A model generated the notes under the pieces. It was not told where the DNA came from and did not search any database. It worked only from the letters and a program-made list of their open reading frames with translations. This document shows, in pieces, positions 8,080 through 16,019 of a stretch of 64,000 nt of DNA. This DNA comes from a candidate division WWE3 bacterium RIFCSPHIGHO2_01_FULL_40_23 (GTDB taxonomy: Bacteria > Patescibacteria > WWE3 > UBA101185 > 2-01-FULL-41-18), in NCBI GenBank assembly GCA_001772615.1, contig MEUZ01000003.1, forward strand, positions 310,001 to 374,000. The letters run 5' to 3'. Within the stretch, counting starts at the first letter, position 1. The number at the start of each line of letters is the position of its first letter. The position numbers were made by a program, and so were the translations under genes.

Positions 8080-8898
8080 TTATTTCTTTCTTTCACTTAT
8101 AATAAACTTTCTAGTGTGCGTTCTTTTTCTGGTTTTAAATCCCTTAGTTTTCCATCCCCAGGGAGATTTAGGAGAAGGCATACCAATTCCTGATGTTTTA
8201 TAGGAACCTGCGTGGGGATGATCTGACGGATCGGCCATGGCAACACCTCTTGTGTGGGGCCTTCTTCCCTTGTACCTGTTAATGCCTGCTTTGCCAAGAT
8301 TTATATGCCTGACTTCGGGATTTGATAAAACTCCTATCGTCGCGTAACAGCTTCCAAGCACCTTTCTTATCTCGCCGCTGGGAAGTTTTATGATACCATA
8401 ATCACCTTCCTTGGCCATGAGGACAGCCGAAAGTCCTGCTCCCCTTACAAGCTTGCCCCCTCCCTTTGGATAAAGCTCTATATTGTGAATTAAAGCTCCC
8501 AAGGGTGCGTTGGAAAGAGGCATTGCATTGCCCAGGTTTGCTTGCGCCTCGGGACCTGATGAAACAATATCCCCGACCTTAAGACCGATTGGCGCAAGAA
8601 TATATCTTTTCTCTCCGTCCGAGTATGAAAGGAGGGCTATGTTTGGCCCTCTGTTTGGATCGTATTCTATGCTTTTCACAGTCGCAGGAATACCATGCTT
8701 ATTTCTCTTAAAATCAATAATCCTATAAAGCTTTTTTGCTCCTTGCTGTCTGGAGTTTGAGGTTATTCTCCCGTGAGTCCTCCCCACGGCTCCTTTTTTT
8801 GGAACAGTTAAAGACTTTTCAGGTCTTTTTTCATTAACCTCATAAGTTACGGTTTTCCTACCTCTTAATCCTTCGCTTGTGGGCCTATATGTCTTCAT
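8080..8898 (-). CDS. rplB: 50S ribosomal protein L2
   Basis: uL2, needed for subunit joining and peptidyl transfer. I chose the ATG at 8898 (MKTYRPTSEG), which matches the family start; a TTG six codons upstream would overlap rplW. The protein has 272 residues. The N-terminal OB domain and C-terminal SH3-like domain are present, with GRITSNSRQQGAKK and RGVAMADPSDHPHAG. The last motif differs from the near-universal RGVAMNPVDHPHGGG: there is one extra residue and the triple Gly is lost, though the catalytically implicated His is kept. Confidence 0.97.
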   Translation of the reverse strand: MKTYRPTSEGLRGRKTVTYEVNEKRPEKSLTVPKKGAVGRTHGRITSNSRQQGAKKLYRIIDFKRNKHGIPATVKSIEYDPNRGPNIALLSYSDGEKRYILAPIGLKVGDIVSSGPEAQANLGNAMPLSNAPLGALIHNIELYPKGGGKLVRGAGLSAVLMAKEGDYGIIKLPSGEIRKVLGSCYATIGVLSNPEVRHINLGKAGINRYKGRRPHTRGVAMADPSDHPHAGSYKTSGIGMPSPKSPWGWKTKGFKTRKRTHTRKFIISERKK

Positions 8899-8902
8899 AA
8901 TC

Positions 8903-9193
8903 TTATTTGCTCTCAAATAATTTTATACTCTGGCCTTTTTTCAAAGTTACAACAGCTTTTTTCCACTTGGGAAGTTTTACGTATTTTCTGCCTTTAAGCA
9001 TTTTCTTTTGCTTGCCGGGAACTATTTGGGTTGTTACTTTAACAGCATCCACCCCGAATAAGTCCTTCACTGCTTTAGAAACCGCGCCTTTAGAGCAAGA
9101 AATCGGAACTTCAAAAACATATTTGTTTTCTATCACTAACGATGTGGTTTTTTCGGTTATCACCGGTCTTTTTATAAAATTATTAAGCCTCAT
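8903..9193 (-). CDS. rplW: 50S ribosomal protein L23
   Basis: uL23, the tunnel-exit protein that docks trigger factor and SRP. It has 96 residues: FIKRPVITEKTTSLV at the N terminus, then YVFEVPISCSKGAVSKAVKDLFGV. The ATG lies inside the end of rplD (11-nt overlap), with GGGAAG just upstream. Confidence 0.96.
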   Translation of the reverse strand: MRLNNFIKRPVITEKTTSLVIENKYVFEVPISCSKGAVSKAVKDLFGVDAVKVTTQIVPGKQKKMLKGRKYVKLPKWKKAVVTLKKGQSIKLFESK

Positions 9194-9788
9194 ATCTTCC
9201 CTTTAAAACTTCGCTACTCCCGTTTAATAAAACAACCTCTTTGCTTTTTAAAATATCGTAAACATTTACATCTAAAGCAGATCTGATATTTATTCCTTTA
9301 ACATTTCTTCCCGCTCTGACAAGTGATGAATCGTATTTCGGGGTTATAATCAAAGATCCTTTTTCAATATTATTTTCGTCAAGCATTTTAATAAATTCTT
9401 TTGTTTTTGGGGCTTTAAGACTAAATCTATCGGAAGTTTTTATTTGATTTCTTTTAGCTTTTAAACTTAAGGCGGATTCAAGAGCTTTCTTTCTTAAGGC
9501 GACAGGAAAATTAAGCGACCAGTCTTTCATCTTTGGCCCGTGTGCAATACCCCCATGCACAAAATGAGGGGCTCTTATTGACCCCTGCCTTGCTCTTCCC
9601 GTTCCTTTCTGCCTCCAGGGTTTCTTCCCACCCCCCGAGACGTCGCCCCTTGTTTTGGTATTGGAAGTTCCCTGTCTTTGATTTGCTCTATAAACTCTAA
9701 TGTACAACGCCAAAAGCTCCTCGTTTATGGGAGAGTTAAAAAGTGTTTCTTTTTTTGTTTGTGTTTCCTTTTTTCCTTTTTTTTGCAT
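9183..9788 (-). CDS. rplD: 50S ribosomal protein L4
   Basis: uL4, with a globular domain on the solvent side and a loop lining the exit tunnel; in E. coli it also represses the S10 operon by causing termination in the leader. The 201 residues include TKTRGDVSGGGKKPWRQKG and GTGRARQGSIRAPHFVHGG, the tunnel loop, at residues ~44-80. It is spaced 2 nt from rplC. The terminator hairpin just upstream of rplC makes L4-type control worth considering. Confidence 0.97.
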   Translation of the reverse strand: MQKKGKKETQTKKETLFNSPINEELLALYIRVYRANQRQGTSNTKTRGDVSGGGKKPWRQKGTGRARQGSIRAPHFVHGGIAHGPKMKDWSLNFPVALRKKALESALSLKAKRNQIKTSDRFSLKAPKTKEFIKMLDENNIEKGSLIITPKYDSSLVRAGRNVKGINIRSALDVNVYDILKSKEVVLLNGSSEVLKGRYEA

Positions 9789-9790
9789 TT

Positions 9791-10216
9791 TTATTCCAAA
9801 ACCTCAATAACAACTTTTGAATTTCTGGCGCCCGGAAGCGGACCCGATATCTTCATTCTTTTGGTAGCTGCGTCAACCTCTACTATTTTAAGTCCCTTTA
9901 AAGTCACCCTTTTATTTCCATGCCTTCCTGCTCTCCTCTTGCCTTTATAAACCCTTCCAGGAGTTGTCGTCTGCCCTGAAGAACCAGGGGCTCTGTGTCT
10001 GTCTGACTGACCATGCGTTTTCGGACCTCCCTTAAAATGGTATCTTTTTACAACACCCGTAAATCCTGCTCCCTTAGAAGTCCCTACAACAATCACTTTT
10101 TTCCCCGCAAGCTCGGGCAGAGCTTCGGAATCAATCACAACAAGAGTAACGGGGATCACCGTTCCGTCCTCCATAAAAAATTGAGACATTTCAAGCTTTC
10201 TTCCCTCAAGTTTCAT
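9791..10216 (-). CDS. rplC: 50S ribosomal protein L3, shortened
   Basis: uL3, needed early in 50S assembly, with a loop reaching toward the peptidyl transferase centre. The C-terminal two thirds are typical: GTSKGAGFTGVVKRYHFKGGP and THGQSDRHRAPGSSGQTTTPG (loop), each read within residues ~45-90. Only 141 residues are present, against ~205-210 usually. The missing part falls between the first strand (EDGTVIPVTLVVID) and GTSKG, where the family has ~55-60 more residues. The reading frame is intact. The gene has a terminator-like hairpin 23-36 nt upstream. Confidence 0.95.
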   Translation of the reverse strand: MKLEGRKLEMSQFFMEDGTVIPVTLVVIDSEALPELAGKKVIVVGTSKGAGFTGVVKRYHFKGGPKTHGQSDRHRAPGSSGQTTTPGRVYKGKRRAGRHGNKRVTLKGLKIVEVDAATKRMKISGPLPGARNSKVVIEVLE

Positions 10217-10238
10217 AAAACCTTACATAAATAAAAAA

Positions 10239-10252
10239 GCGCCTTAAGGCGC
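10239..10252 (-). terminator. Rho-independent terminator or attenuator between rpsJ and rplC
   Basis: A perfect self-complementary GCGCCTTAAGGCGC is followed on the minus strand by TTTTTTATTT (10229-10238). It lies in the 155-nt gap between rpsJ and rplC, inside what is normally an uninterrupted operon. The gap also holds AAGGTTTAA-type repeats (10326-10360) that could form alternative pairings. It may end the tuf-rpsJ transcript, or act as a conditional attenuator for L3-L4-L23 expression. Confidence 0.8.
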
Positions 10253-10371
10253 AAGAAACTAATCCTTAACTTGCAAACCCTGACTAGGTACCCAAATTAT
10301 TTTTTAATGTTTCTTCCCTTTTAAGGTTTAATAACATTTAACTTTTCAAGGTTAAACCTTGTACGTTTTCT

Positions 10372-10683
10372 CTACATCTTTATCTCAATCCCGCATCCTG
10401 CAGGAAGGTTAAGATGAGACAGGCTGTCTATAGTCGTAGACGTTGGATCAAGTATATCAATTAATCTCTTATGTGTCCTTATCTCAAACTGCTCCCTTGA
10501 TCTTTTATCAATATGAGGTCCTCGTATTACCGTGTATCTTTCAATTTGTGTGGGCAAAGGGATAGGGCCCGAAATTTTAGCTCCGGTTCTGACTGCCGTG
10601 TCCACAATTCGGGATGCCGACTGATCAACAATCCTTGAATCATAGGCTTTAAGTTTTATTCTAATTCTTGCCCCTTTTGCCAT
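10372..10683 (-). CDS. rpsJ: 30S ribosomal protein S10
   Basis: uS10, in the 30S head; it also forms the NusE part of antitermination complexes with NusB. The 103 residues are typical: RIRIKLKAYDSRIVDQS, GPIPLPTQIERYTVIRGPH, then EQFEIRTHKRLIDI. It follows tuf by 49 nt. Unlike in most bacteria it is separated from rplC by 155 nt containing a terminator-like hairpin. Confidence 0.97.
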   Translation of the reverse strand: MAKGARIRIKLKAYDSRIVDQSASRIVDTAVRTGAKISGPIPLPTQIERYTVIRGPHIDKRSREQFEIRTHKRLIDILDPTSTTIDSLSHLNLPAGCGIEIKM

Positions 10684-10732
10684 AGTTGGTATTGCAGTAA
10701 ACTATCTTCTTGGTTTGCGAATAAGGTATCTA

Positions 10733-11911
10733 TCAGGCAGTGACTTTTGTAATTACTCCAGCTCCAACAGTATTACCACCTTCTCTAATTGCAAACCTTA
10801 ACCCATCTTCAAGAGCAACAGGCGTTATAAGTTTAACCGAAACCTTAACGCTATCTCCCGGCATTACCATTTCTGTTCCCGAAGGAAGCGTGACTTCCCC
10901 GGTAACATCAGTGGTTCTGATATAAAACTGGGGCCTGTATCCCGAGAAGAAAGGTGTGTGTCTGCCGTTTTCCTCTTTGGAAAGGACATAAATCTCACAG
11001 TCAAACTCACTGTGAGGCTTTGTTGTACCGGGTTTGGCAAGAACCTGGCCTCTTTCCACCTGATCTTTCTCAATACCTCTTAATAAAACACCAACATTAT
11101 CTCCTGCCTGGCCTTCCTGCATCTGCTTCTTAAACATTTCAACACCAGTCACAACCGTCTTCTGCGTATCTCTTATACCGACAATCTCTATTTCTTCACC
11201 AATCTTAACAACACCTTTTTCAATCTTGCCGGTCACAACGGTGCCTCTTCCCTTTATGGAAAAAACATCCTCAATAGGCATTAGGAAAGGTTTATCAAGC
11301 TCTCTTACAGGTGTTGGGATATTTGTATCAACCGCATTCATCAACTCTTCAATTGCTTTAACGGACTCTGCATCACCCTCAAGAGCTTTAAGAGCCGACC
11401 CTTTAATAACAGGAACTTTAGCCCCATCATAACCGTATTTGGTTAAGATCTCCCTGATTTCAACTTCAACAAGGTCCAAAAGCTCTTTATCCGAGACCAT
11501 ATCGCACTTGTTCATAAAAACAACAAGCGCCGGAACATTAACCTGACGTGCAAGAAGAATGTGCTCTCTGGTTTGAGGCATGGGGCCATCGGGAGCCGAG
11601 ACAACAAGAATCGCCCCGTCCATCTGCGCCGCACCAGTAATCATATTTTTTATGTAGTCTTTATGCCCGGGGGCATCAATATGAGCATAATGTCTTGCAT
11701 CAGTTTCGTACTCAACATGAGTGATATTAATAGTAATACCCCTGGCTCTCTCTTCAGGAGCTTTGTCAATTGTTTCATAAGCCCTGAATTCGGCTTTGCC
11801 TTTCCCTGCTAAAACCTTGGTGATAGCAGCGGTAAGTGTCGTCTTACCATGGTCAACGTGACCGATTGTTCCGATATTTACGTGAGGTTTGTTTCTAACA
11901 AACTCCGCCAT
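10733..11911 (-). CDS. tuf: Elongation factor Tu
   Basis: GTPase that delivers aminoacyl-tRNA to the ribosome. G motifs are clear: GHVDHGKTT (P-loop), DAPGHKDYIKN (switch II), NKCD (base recognition). Domains 2 and 3 follow, ending in GGNTVGAGVITKV. I chose the ATG at 11911 (MAEFVRNKPHVN), which has GGAAAGG 4 nt upstream and gives 392 residues; an upstream reading to 11950 adds 13 unlikely residues. The gene is between fusA and rpsJ, the classic str arrangement, with a 150-nt gap after fusA. Confidence 0.98.
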   Translation of the reverse strand: MAEFVRNKPHVNIGTIGHVDHGKTTLTAAITKVLAGKGKAEFRAYETIDKAPEERARGITINITHVEYETDARHYAHIDAPGHKDYIKNMITGAAQMDGAILVVSAPDGPMPQTREHILLARQVNVPALVVFMNKCDMVSDKELLDLVEVEIREILTKYGYDGAKVPVIKGSALKALEGDAESVKAIEELMNAVDTNIPTPVRELDKPFLMPIEDVFSIKGRGTVVTGKIEKGVVKIGEEIEIVGIRDTQKTVVTGVEMFKKQMQEGQAGDNVGVLLRGIEKDQVERGQVLAKPGTTKPHSEFDCEIYVLSKEENGRHTPFFSGYRPQFYIRTTDVTGEVTLPSGTEMVMPGDSVKVSVKLITPVALEDGLRFAIREGGNTVGAGVITKVTA

Positions 11912-12061
11912 AACACCTTTCCAAGTTTGTAAACCTAAATACAACCGCACGTCCCAGGTCGTATCTAAATTAAACTTTGATAAAATTTAATACTTGCGCC
12001 AAATTGTGTTGACGCCAACAAGTTTGCCAAAATTCTGCCAAAAAATCAAGCACCAGCTACA

Positions 12062-14140
12062 CTACCCTTTTTTAGTTTTTATCTGCTCAACAACATTCTG
12101 CGGAACTTCCTCATAATGAGAAGGCTCCATTACAAAGCTTGCTCTTCCTTGAGTCATACCCCTTAAGTCCGTGGCATACCCAAACATTTCCGAAAGAGGG
12201 ACTAGAGCCGATATTACCTTGGCATTTCCCCTGATTTCAGTCCCTTCAATCCTTCCCCTTCTTGAGGACAAATTGCCGATTATATCGCCCATAAATTCAT
12301 CCGTTGAAATTACTTCAACTTTCATTATAGGCTCAAGAAGAACAGGGTTAGCTTTTCTCATTCCGTCCCTGAAAGCTTCATGAGCGGCCATTTTAAAAGC
12401 AAGCTCCGATGAATCAACCTCATGGAAAGACCCGTCAAACAAAGTTGCTGAAAAATCAACAACCGGGTAACCTGCAACAACTCCACTTTCCATTACCTCC
12501 TTAATTCCTTTTTCAACGGCGGGGAAATACTCCCTTGGAATAGCCCCTCCCACTATTTTATTAATAAACTCATAACCTTCACCTCTTCCCTTTGGCTCAA
12601 GTTTAATAAAGACATGGCCGTATTGGCCGTGTCCGCCTGACTGCTTAATATATTTTCCTTCCTGCTCAACTGATGATTTTATAGTTTCACGATAAGCAAC
12701 CTGGGGCTTTCCCGTATTTACTTCAACACCAAACTCCCTCTTTAAACGGTCAACTTTAATTTCAAGATGCAGCTCCCCCATACCCGATATAAGAGTCTGC
12801 CCCGTTTCGGGATTGCTCCCAAGCTTAAATGTTGGATCTTCTTCAACAAGCTTTTTTAGAACTTCTCCAAGTTTGTCCCTGTCCGCTTTGGTTTTTGGCT
12901 CTATGACAAGGGAAATAACAGGGTCGGGAAATTTAATATTTTCAAGAATTAAAGGGGTTGACTCGTCGCATAAAGTATCCCCGGTGGCAGTGTCTTTAAG
13001 TCCCACTGCTGCGCCGATTTCGCCGGCCGAAAGTTCATTTATTTCCTCCCTTTGGTTGGCGTGCATTAGAACGAGCCTTGAAAGCCTTTCCTTAGCTCCT
13101 TTTGTAGAATTTAAAACATAAGTTCCATTTTTAAGTGAACCCGTATATACCCTCACAAATGTAAGTCTTCCTATAAACGGATCGGTCTGGATTTTAAAAG
13201 CAAGTGCGGAGGTTTTCTTTTCTTTGTTGGGAGTGAGAAGCTCCATACTTTTACCTGAAGTATCGGTGGCTTCATAGTGCGATCTATCAAGAGGCGAGGG
13301 CAAAAAAGAAACAACCGCATCTAAAATAGCCGTAACAGGGACGCCTCTTCCATCTCCTCCGGTAACAGGGAAAAATTTACCTGAAAGGGTAGCTTTTCTC
13401 ACAGCTAAGGAAAGTTCATCTTCTGAAAGATCCTGTCCATTTAAAAACTTTTCCATCAGGCTATCGTCATACTCCACAACTCTTTCCATCAAAAGAGTTC
13501 TGTAAATCTTCACTTTTTCCATATACTCTTTGGGTATCTCTCCTTCAACAAGATGATCTTGATGAAAGTCGGTATAGGTGTAAGCCTTCATTTTAATGAG
13601 ATCAATTAATCCGTTTACATCTTTTTCAAAGCCGATTGGAAGGTGAATGGGGGTTGCGTTTTTTCCAAGCCTTTCATGAATTGACCCAAGGCTTTTATAA
13701 AAATCTCCGCCTATTTGATTAATTTTATTAATAAAACAGATTCTTGGGACATGATACTTGTCGGCCTGCCTCCAAACCGTTTCAGACTGCGGCTCAACAC
13801 CCATCTTGCCGTCAAAAACCACAACCGCTCCATCCAAAACCCTTAAAGATCTCTCAACTTCAGCAGTAAAATCAACATGGCCGGGAGTGTCAATAATATT
13901 GATTCTATGGTCCTTCCAGAAACAGGTTGTCGCGGCGGACGTAATGGTTATACCTCTTTCCCTTTCCTGCGGCATCCAATCCATTTGAGTGTCCCCAGTG
14001 TGGACCTCGCCTATCCTATGGATCTTCCCCGTGTAATAAAGCACAGATTCAGTCGTGGTTGTTTTACCCGCGTCAATGTGAGCTATTATTCCAATGTTTC
14101 TTATCCTTTCCAAAGGATATTTCCTGTTAGATGTTTCCAT
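12062..14140 (-). CDS. fusA: Elongation factor G
   Basis: Translocase GTPase that moves tRNA and mRNA after peptide bond formation and also helps recycle ribosomes. G motifs: AHIDAGKTTTTES, RERGITITSAAT, DTPGHVDFT, NKINQ. Five domains are present; domain IV contains SGGHGQYGHVFIKLEP. It has 692 residues from the ATG at 14140. An in-frame TTG three codons upstream is possible. The leader contains a strong promoter, a possible 7-codon ORF and a hairpin overlapping the GGGAAG Shine-Dalgarno, so attenuation is plausible. Confidence 0.97.
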   Translation of the reverse strand: METSNRKYPLERIRNIGIIAHIDAGKTTTTESVLYYTGKIHRIGEVHTGDTQMDWMPQERERGITITSAATTCFWKDHRINIIDTPGHVDFTAEVERSLRVLDGAVVVFDGKMGVEPQSETVWRQADKYHVPRICFINKINQIGGDFYKSLGSIHERLGKNATPIHLPIGFEKDVNGLIDLIKMKAYTYTDFHQDHLVEGEIPKEYMEKVKIYRTLLMERVVEYDDSLMEKFLNGQDLSEDELSLAVRKATLSGKFFPVTGGDGRGVPVTAILDAVVSFLPSPLDRSHYEATDTSGKSMELLTPNKEKKTSALAFKIQTDPFIGRLTFVRVYTGSLKNGTYVLNSTKGAKERLSRLVLMHANQREEINELSAGEIGAAVGLKDTATGDTLCDESTPLILENIKFPDPVISLVIEPKTKADRDKLGEVLKKLVEEDPTFKLGSNPETGQTLISGMGELHLEIKVDRLKREFGVEVNTGKPQVAYRETIKSSVEQEGKYIKQSGGHGQYGHVFIKLEPKGRGEGYEFINKIVGGAIPREYFPAVEKGIKEVMESGVVAGYPVVDFSATLFDGSFHEVDSSELAFKMAAHEAFRDGMRKANPVLLEPIMKVEVISTDEFMGDIIGNLSSRRGRIEGTEIRGNAKVISALVPLSEMFGYATDLRGMTQGRASFVMEPSHYEEVPQNVVEQIKTKKG

Positions 14141-14152
14141 TATCAACAAAAA

Positions 14153-14171
14153 GCTTCCCTTTTAGGAAAGC
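14153..14171 (-). terminator. Terminator-like hairpin in the fusA leader
   Basis: GCTTTCC and GGGAAGC form a 7-bp stem (one G-U pair) with loop TAAAA, followed on the minus strand by TTTTTG. The right arm contains the GGGAAG that is the best Shine-Dalgarno for fusA, so the same hairpin could block both transcription and ribosome binding. Confidence 0.6.
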
Positions 14172-14185
14172 CTGCCTTTTTCCAT
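14162..14185 (-). CDS. Possible leader peptide MEKGRLS upstream of fusA
   Basis: Seven codons and a TAA stop, preceded by AAAAAGAG at 4 nt. The last codons and stop run through the left arm of the fusA-leader hairpin. A ribosome translating it would melt the stem. Only position and structure support this; such a short ORF can arise by chance. Confidence 0.35.
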   Translation of the reverse strand: MEKGRLS

Positions 14186-14206
14186 AATACTCTTTTTAGC
14201 TACGTA

Positions 14207-14235
14207 AATTTAGCAGGAAGAATTTGTGATGTCAA
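14207..14235 (-). promoter_or_regulatory. Promoter of fusA-tuf
   Basis: A perfect -35 TTGACA (14235-14230), 17-nt spacer and -10 TAAATT (14212-14207), with an extended TGC element directly before the -10. Predicted start of transcription is near 14200, giving a ~60-nt leader that carries the attenuator-like hairpin. Confidence 0.75.
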
Positions 14236-14252
14236 CGGCAAAAAGGGGTACT

Positions 14253-14828
14253 TTACTGCCTGTTTATGGAGTCAAGAAGCACAGATAAAGCTACGGCTAA
14301 TCGTCTATCAATAACCTTCCCTGTGTCATTTCTCAAATCTATGTAATACCTATCTCTTATTAAAGCTCTCTTCTTTTCTATTACCCCTAAAGCCGTATCG
14401 CCTTTCACGATATCAAATTTTACGGGGATAACGAGTGTAATGAAATCAAAAACCCTCCTTAAAACCGCAAGGACAATTGAATCCTCATGCACCTCTGCAA
14501 TCATTTCTTCAGAAGGAGAAAGAATTAGCCACTTTCCGCGTAAAAGAGATCTTAAACCTTCTCTTTTTATAATCCCCAAAACCGCTCCCGACGAAGAATC
14601 AGAAACAGTATATTTGCCTGAAAAATCAATAATATTTTGAGCTGAAATTTTTAAAAACTCACTGGTTTCGGCTTGATCCGTATAAAAGCGAAAATCTTCT
14701 TTCAGCCTAAAAAGCTTCTGTTTTGAGTATAAAAGGACATTACTTCCCGCATCCGTAACTATATATTTATTACCAAGTGCAAGCATTTTCTGGGCAAGAA
14801 GAAGCTCGTCATATTGATTTAAATCCAT
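14253..14828 (-). CDS. LURP-one-related / tubby-like family protein
   Basis: Family of beta-barrel proteins around a central helix, related to tubby C-terminal domains and scramblases; the bacterial function is unknown. The pattern YIVTDAGSNVLLYSKQKLF near residue 20, SSGAVLGIIKREGLRSLLRGKW mid-protein (read as two parts), and a hydrophobic C-terminal stretch (LAVALSVLLDSI) suit this family. It has 191 residues. A GATAGT hexamer with TGT before it ends 8 nt upstream of the ATG, so its mRNA may be leaderless. Confidence in the family is moderate. Confidence 0.65.
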   Translation of the reverse strand: MDLNQYDELLLAQKMLALGNKYIVTDAGSNVLLYSKQKLFRLKEDFRFYTDQAETSEFLKISAQNIIDFSGKYTVSDSSSGAVLGIIKREGLRSLLRGKWLILSPSEEMIAEVHEDSIVLAVLRRVFDFITLVIPVKFDIVKGDTALGVIEKKRALIRDRYYIDLRNDTGKVIDRRLAVALSVLLDSINRQ

Positions 14829-14874
14829 TCCTTAACACTATCACATAAAAATACGATTGCAAAACACGCTCTGA

Positions 14875-14907
14875 CCATGAAGTGAGAGCCTACTCTCTAC
14901 TTCATGG
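14875..14907. repeat. Strong inverted repeat upstream of the small gene at 14950
   Basis: CCATGAAGTGAGAG pairs with CTCTC-T-ACTTCATGG: a 14-bp stem with one bulged T and loop CCTA. No T-run follows on either strand, so it is not an obvious terminator. It lies between the divergent genes at 14828 and 14950, 7 nt before the -35 box of the latter, and could be an operator. Confidence 0.7.
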
Positions 14908-14914
14908 CAAACCA

Positions 14915-14943
14915 TTGACTTAAGCCTTTGCAGGATAAATAAT
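14915..14943 (+). promoter_or_regulatory. Promoter giving a probably leaderless mRNA
   Basis: TTGACT (14915-14920), 17-nt spacer, AATAAT (14938-14943). The GTG start codon of the next gene is at 14950, exactly where transcription should begin. Confidence 0.65.
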
Positions 14944-14949
14944 TATTTT

Positions 14950-15144
14950 GTGCTTGATAACCACCTTTACAATCTTTTAAACCAGTTAACGCAGGAGCAC
15001 AAAAGCCTTTGGCGAATTAAAAATAAATACATGGTTGACTCTGACGGCTGTGATAAATGCAAAGAATTCTGGAACAAACTGGAAAAGGATAAAGAAGATC
15101 ACATTAAAGAGCTAACAGACCTTATAAAATCCCACATGTCTTAG
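14950..15144 (+). CDS. Small protein of unknown function with a CxxC motif
   Basis: 64 residues, largely helical and charged, with GCDKCKEFW near residue 34. I do not recognise the family. It begins with GTG, has no Shine-Dalgarno, and sits 6 nt after a good -10 box, so its transcript is probably leaderless. Its stop overlaps the stop of the convergent Nudix gene by 4 nt (TTAG), the same packing seen at other real gene pairs here. The dedicated promoter supports it being real. Confidence 0.6.
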   Translation: MLDNHLYNLLNQLTQEHKSLWRIKNKYMVDSDGCDKCKEFWNKLEKDKEDHIKELTDLIKSHMS

Positions 15145-15554
15145 CTTTCTACCAGACTTTTAATCTTATCCATAAAAGTATGCATATACTTCTTCAGGCT
15201 TTTTGTGAGTGGAAGATTAACAACTTCATCCAGACTGAAAAACTTTATTTCCTGGCCTTCATTACCAAGCTTCATTTCCTTAATATCTTCATCGTTCACC
15301 CGCGAATAGTAATAATGGCTTTCACTTCCATCTTCTCTTGTGATCTTTGCAAAAAAAGACATGGATTTAAGACTTATATTGGCTTCTTCCAATACTTCAC
15401 GTTTAGCTCCCTCTTCAAAACTCTCACCTTCCTCAAGCATACCGCCAACGACACTCCAGCAGTTGGGGTAGGGAATCGCAGGATCGTTGTCCCTGTGAAT
15501 AAGTAAAATTTTCTTATCTTTGATTATTATTACACCGGCGTAATTACTGGTCAT
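15141..15554 (-). CDS. Nudix hydrolase
   Basis: Hydrolase of nucleoside diphosphate derivatives (MutT/Nudix fold). The Nudix box is complete at residues 38-60: GGMLEEGESFEEGAKREVLE followed by EANI, with the metal-binding REVLEE. Substrate cannot be inferred. Its ATG overlaps the rpsG stop by one base (TAATG), so it is cotranslated with the ribosomal genes. The 137 residues are normal for single-domain members. Confidence 0.9.
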   Translation of the reverse strand: MTSNYAGVIIIKDKKILLIHRDNDPAIPYPNCWSVVGGMLEEGESFEEGAKREVLEEANISLKSMSFFAKITREDGSESHYYYSRVNDEDIKEMKLGNEGQEIKFFSLDEVVNLPLTKSLKKYMHTFMDKIKSLVES

Positions 15555-16018
15555 TAAAACCTGAAGTGGCTAAATGCTTTATTGGCCTCTGCCATTCTGT
15601 GAACATCGTCCCTCTTTTTAATTGCGGCTCCCGTATTTGAGTTTGCGTCTTTTATTTCTGAAACAAGCTTTTCCCACATAGGCTTTCCCTTTTTAGACCT
15701 TGCCGCTTGTATAATCCATCTCATCGCCAAAGCTTCCGATCTATCATGCCTTACAGGAAAGGGGATTTGATATGTGGCACCTCCGACTCTTCTTGATCTT
15801 ACCTCTTGTCGTGGCATCACATTTTTAACTGCCTGCTCAAAAATTGAAACCGCTTCTTTTTTATCCAGGTTAAGGTTGGATAATGATGTATATATTATAT
15901 TTTCGGAAAGGCTCTTTTTTCCATGAACCATTAGATTATTTACAAATCTGCCGACAACTTTTGATTTATAAACCGCGTCAGGCTGCGCTTGTCTTTTTTT
16001 AACCTTAAGTCCTCTCAT
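15554..16018 (-). CDS. rpsG: 30S ribosomal protein S7
   Basis: uS7, nucleates the 30S head and contacts the E site. I chose the ATG at 16018 (MRGLKVKKRQ), just after the rpsL stop; an upstream in-frame start would lie inside rpsL. The 154 residues include KSKVVGRFVNNLMVHGKK and GGATYQIPFPVRHDRSEALA, typical of the family, ending in HRMAEANKAFSHFRF. Confidence 0.97.
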   Translation of the reverse strand: MRGLKVKKRQAQPDAVYKSKVVGRFVNNLMVHGKKSLSENIIYTSLSNLNLDKKEAVSIFEQAVKNVMPRQEVRSRRVGGATYQIPFPVRHDRSEALAMRWIIQAARSKKGKPMWEKLVSEIKDANSNTGAAIKKRDDVHRMAEANKAFSHFRF

Positions 16019-16019
16019 A

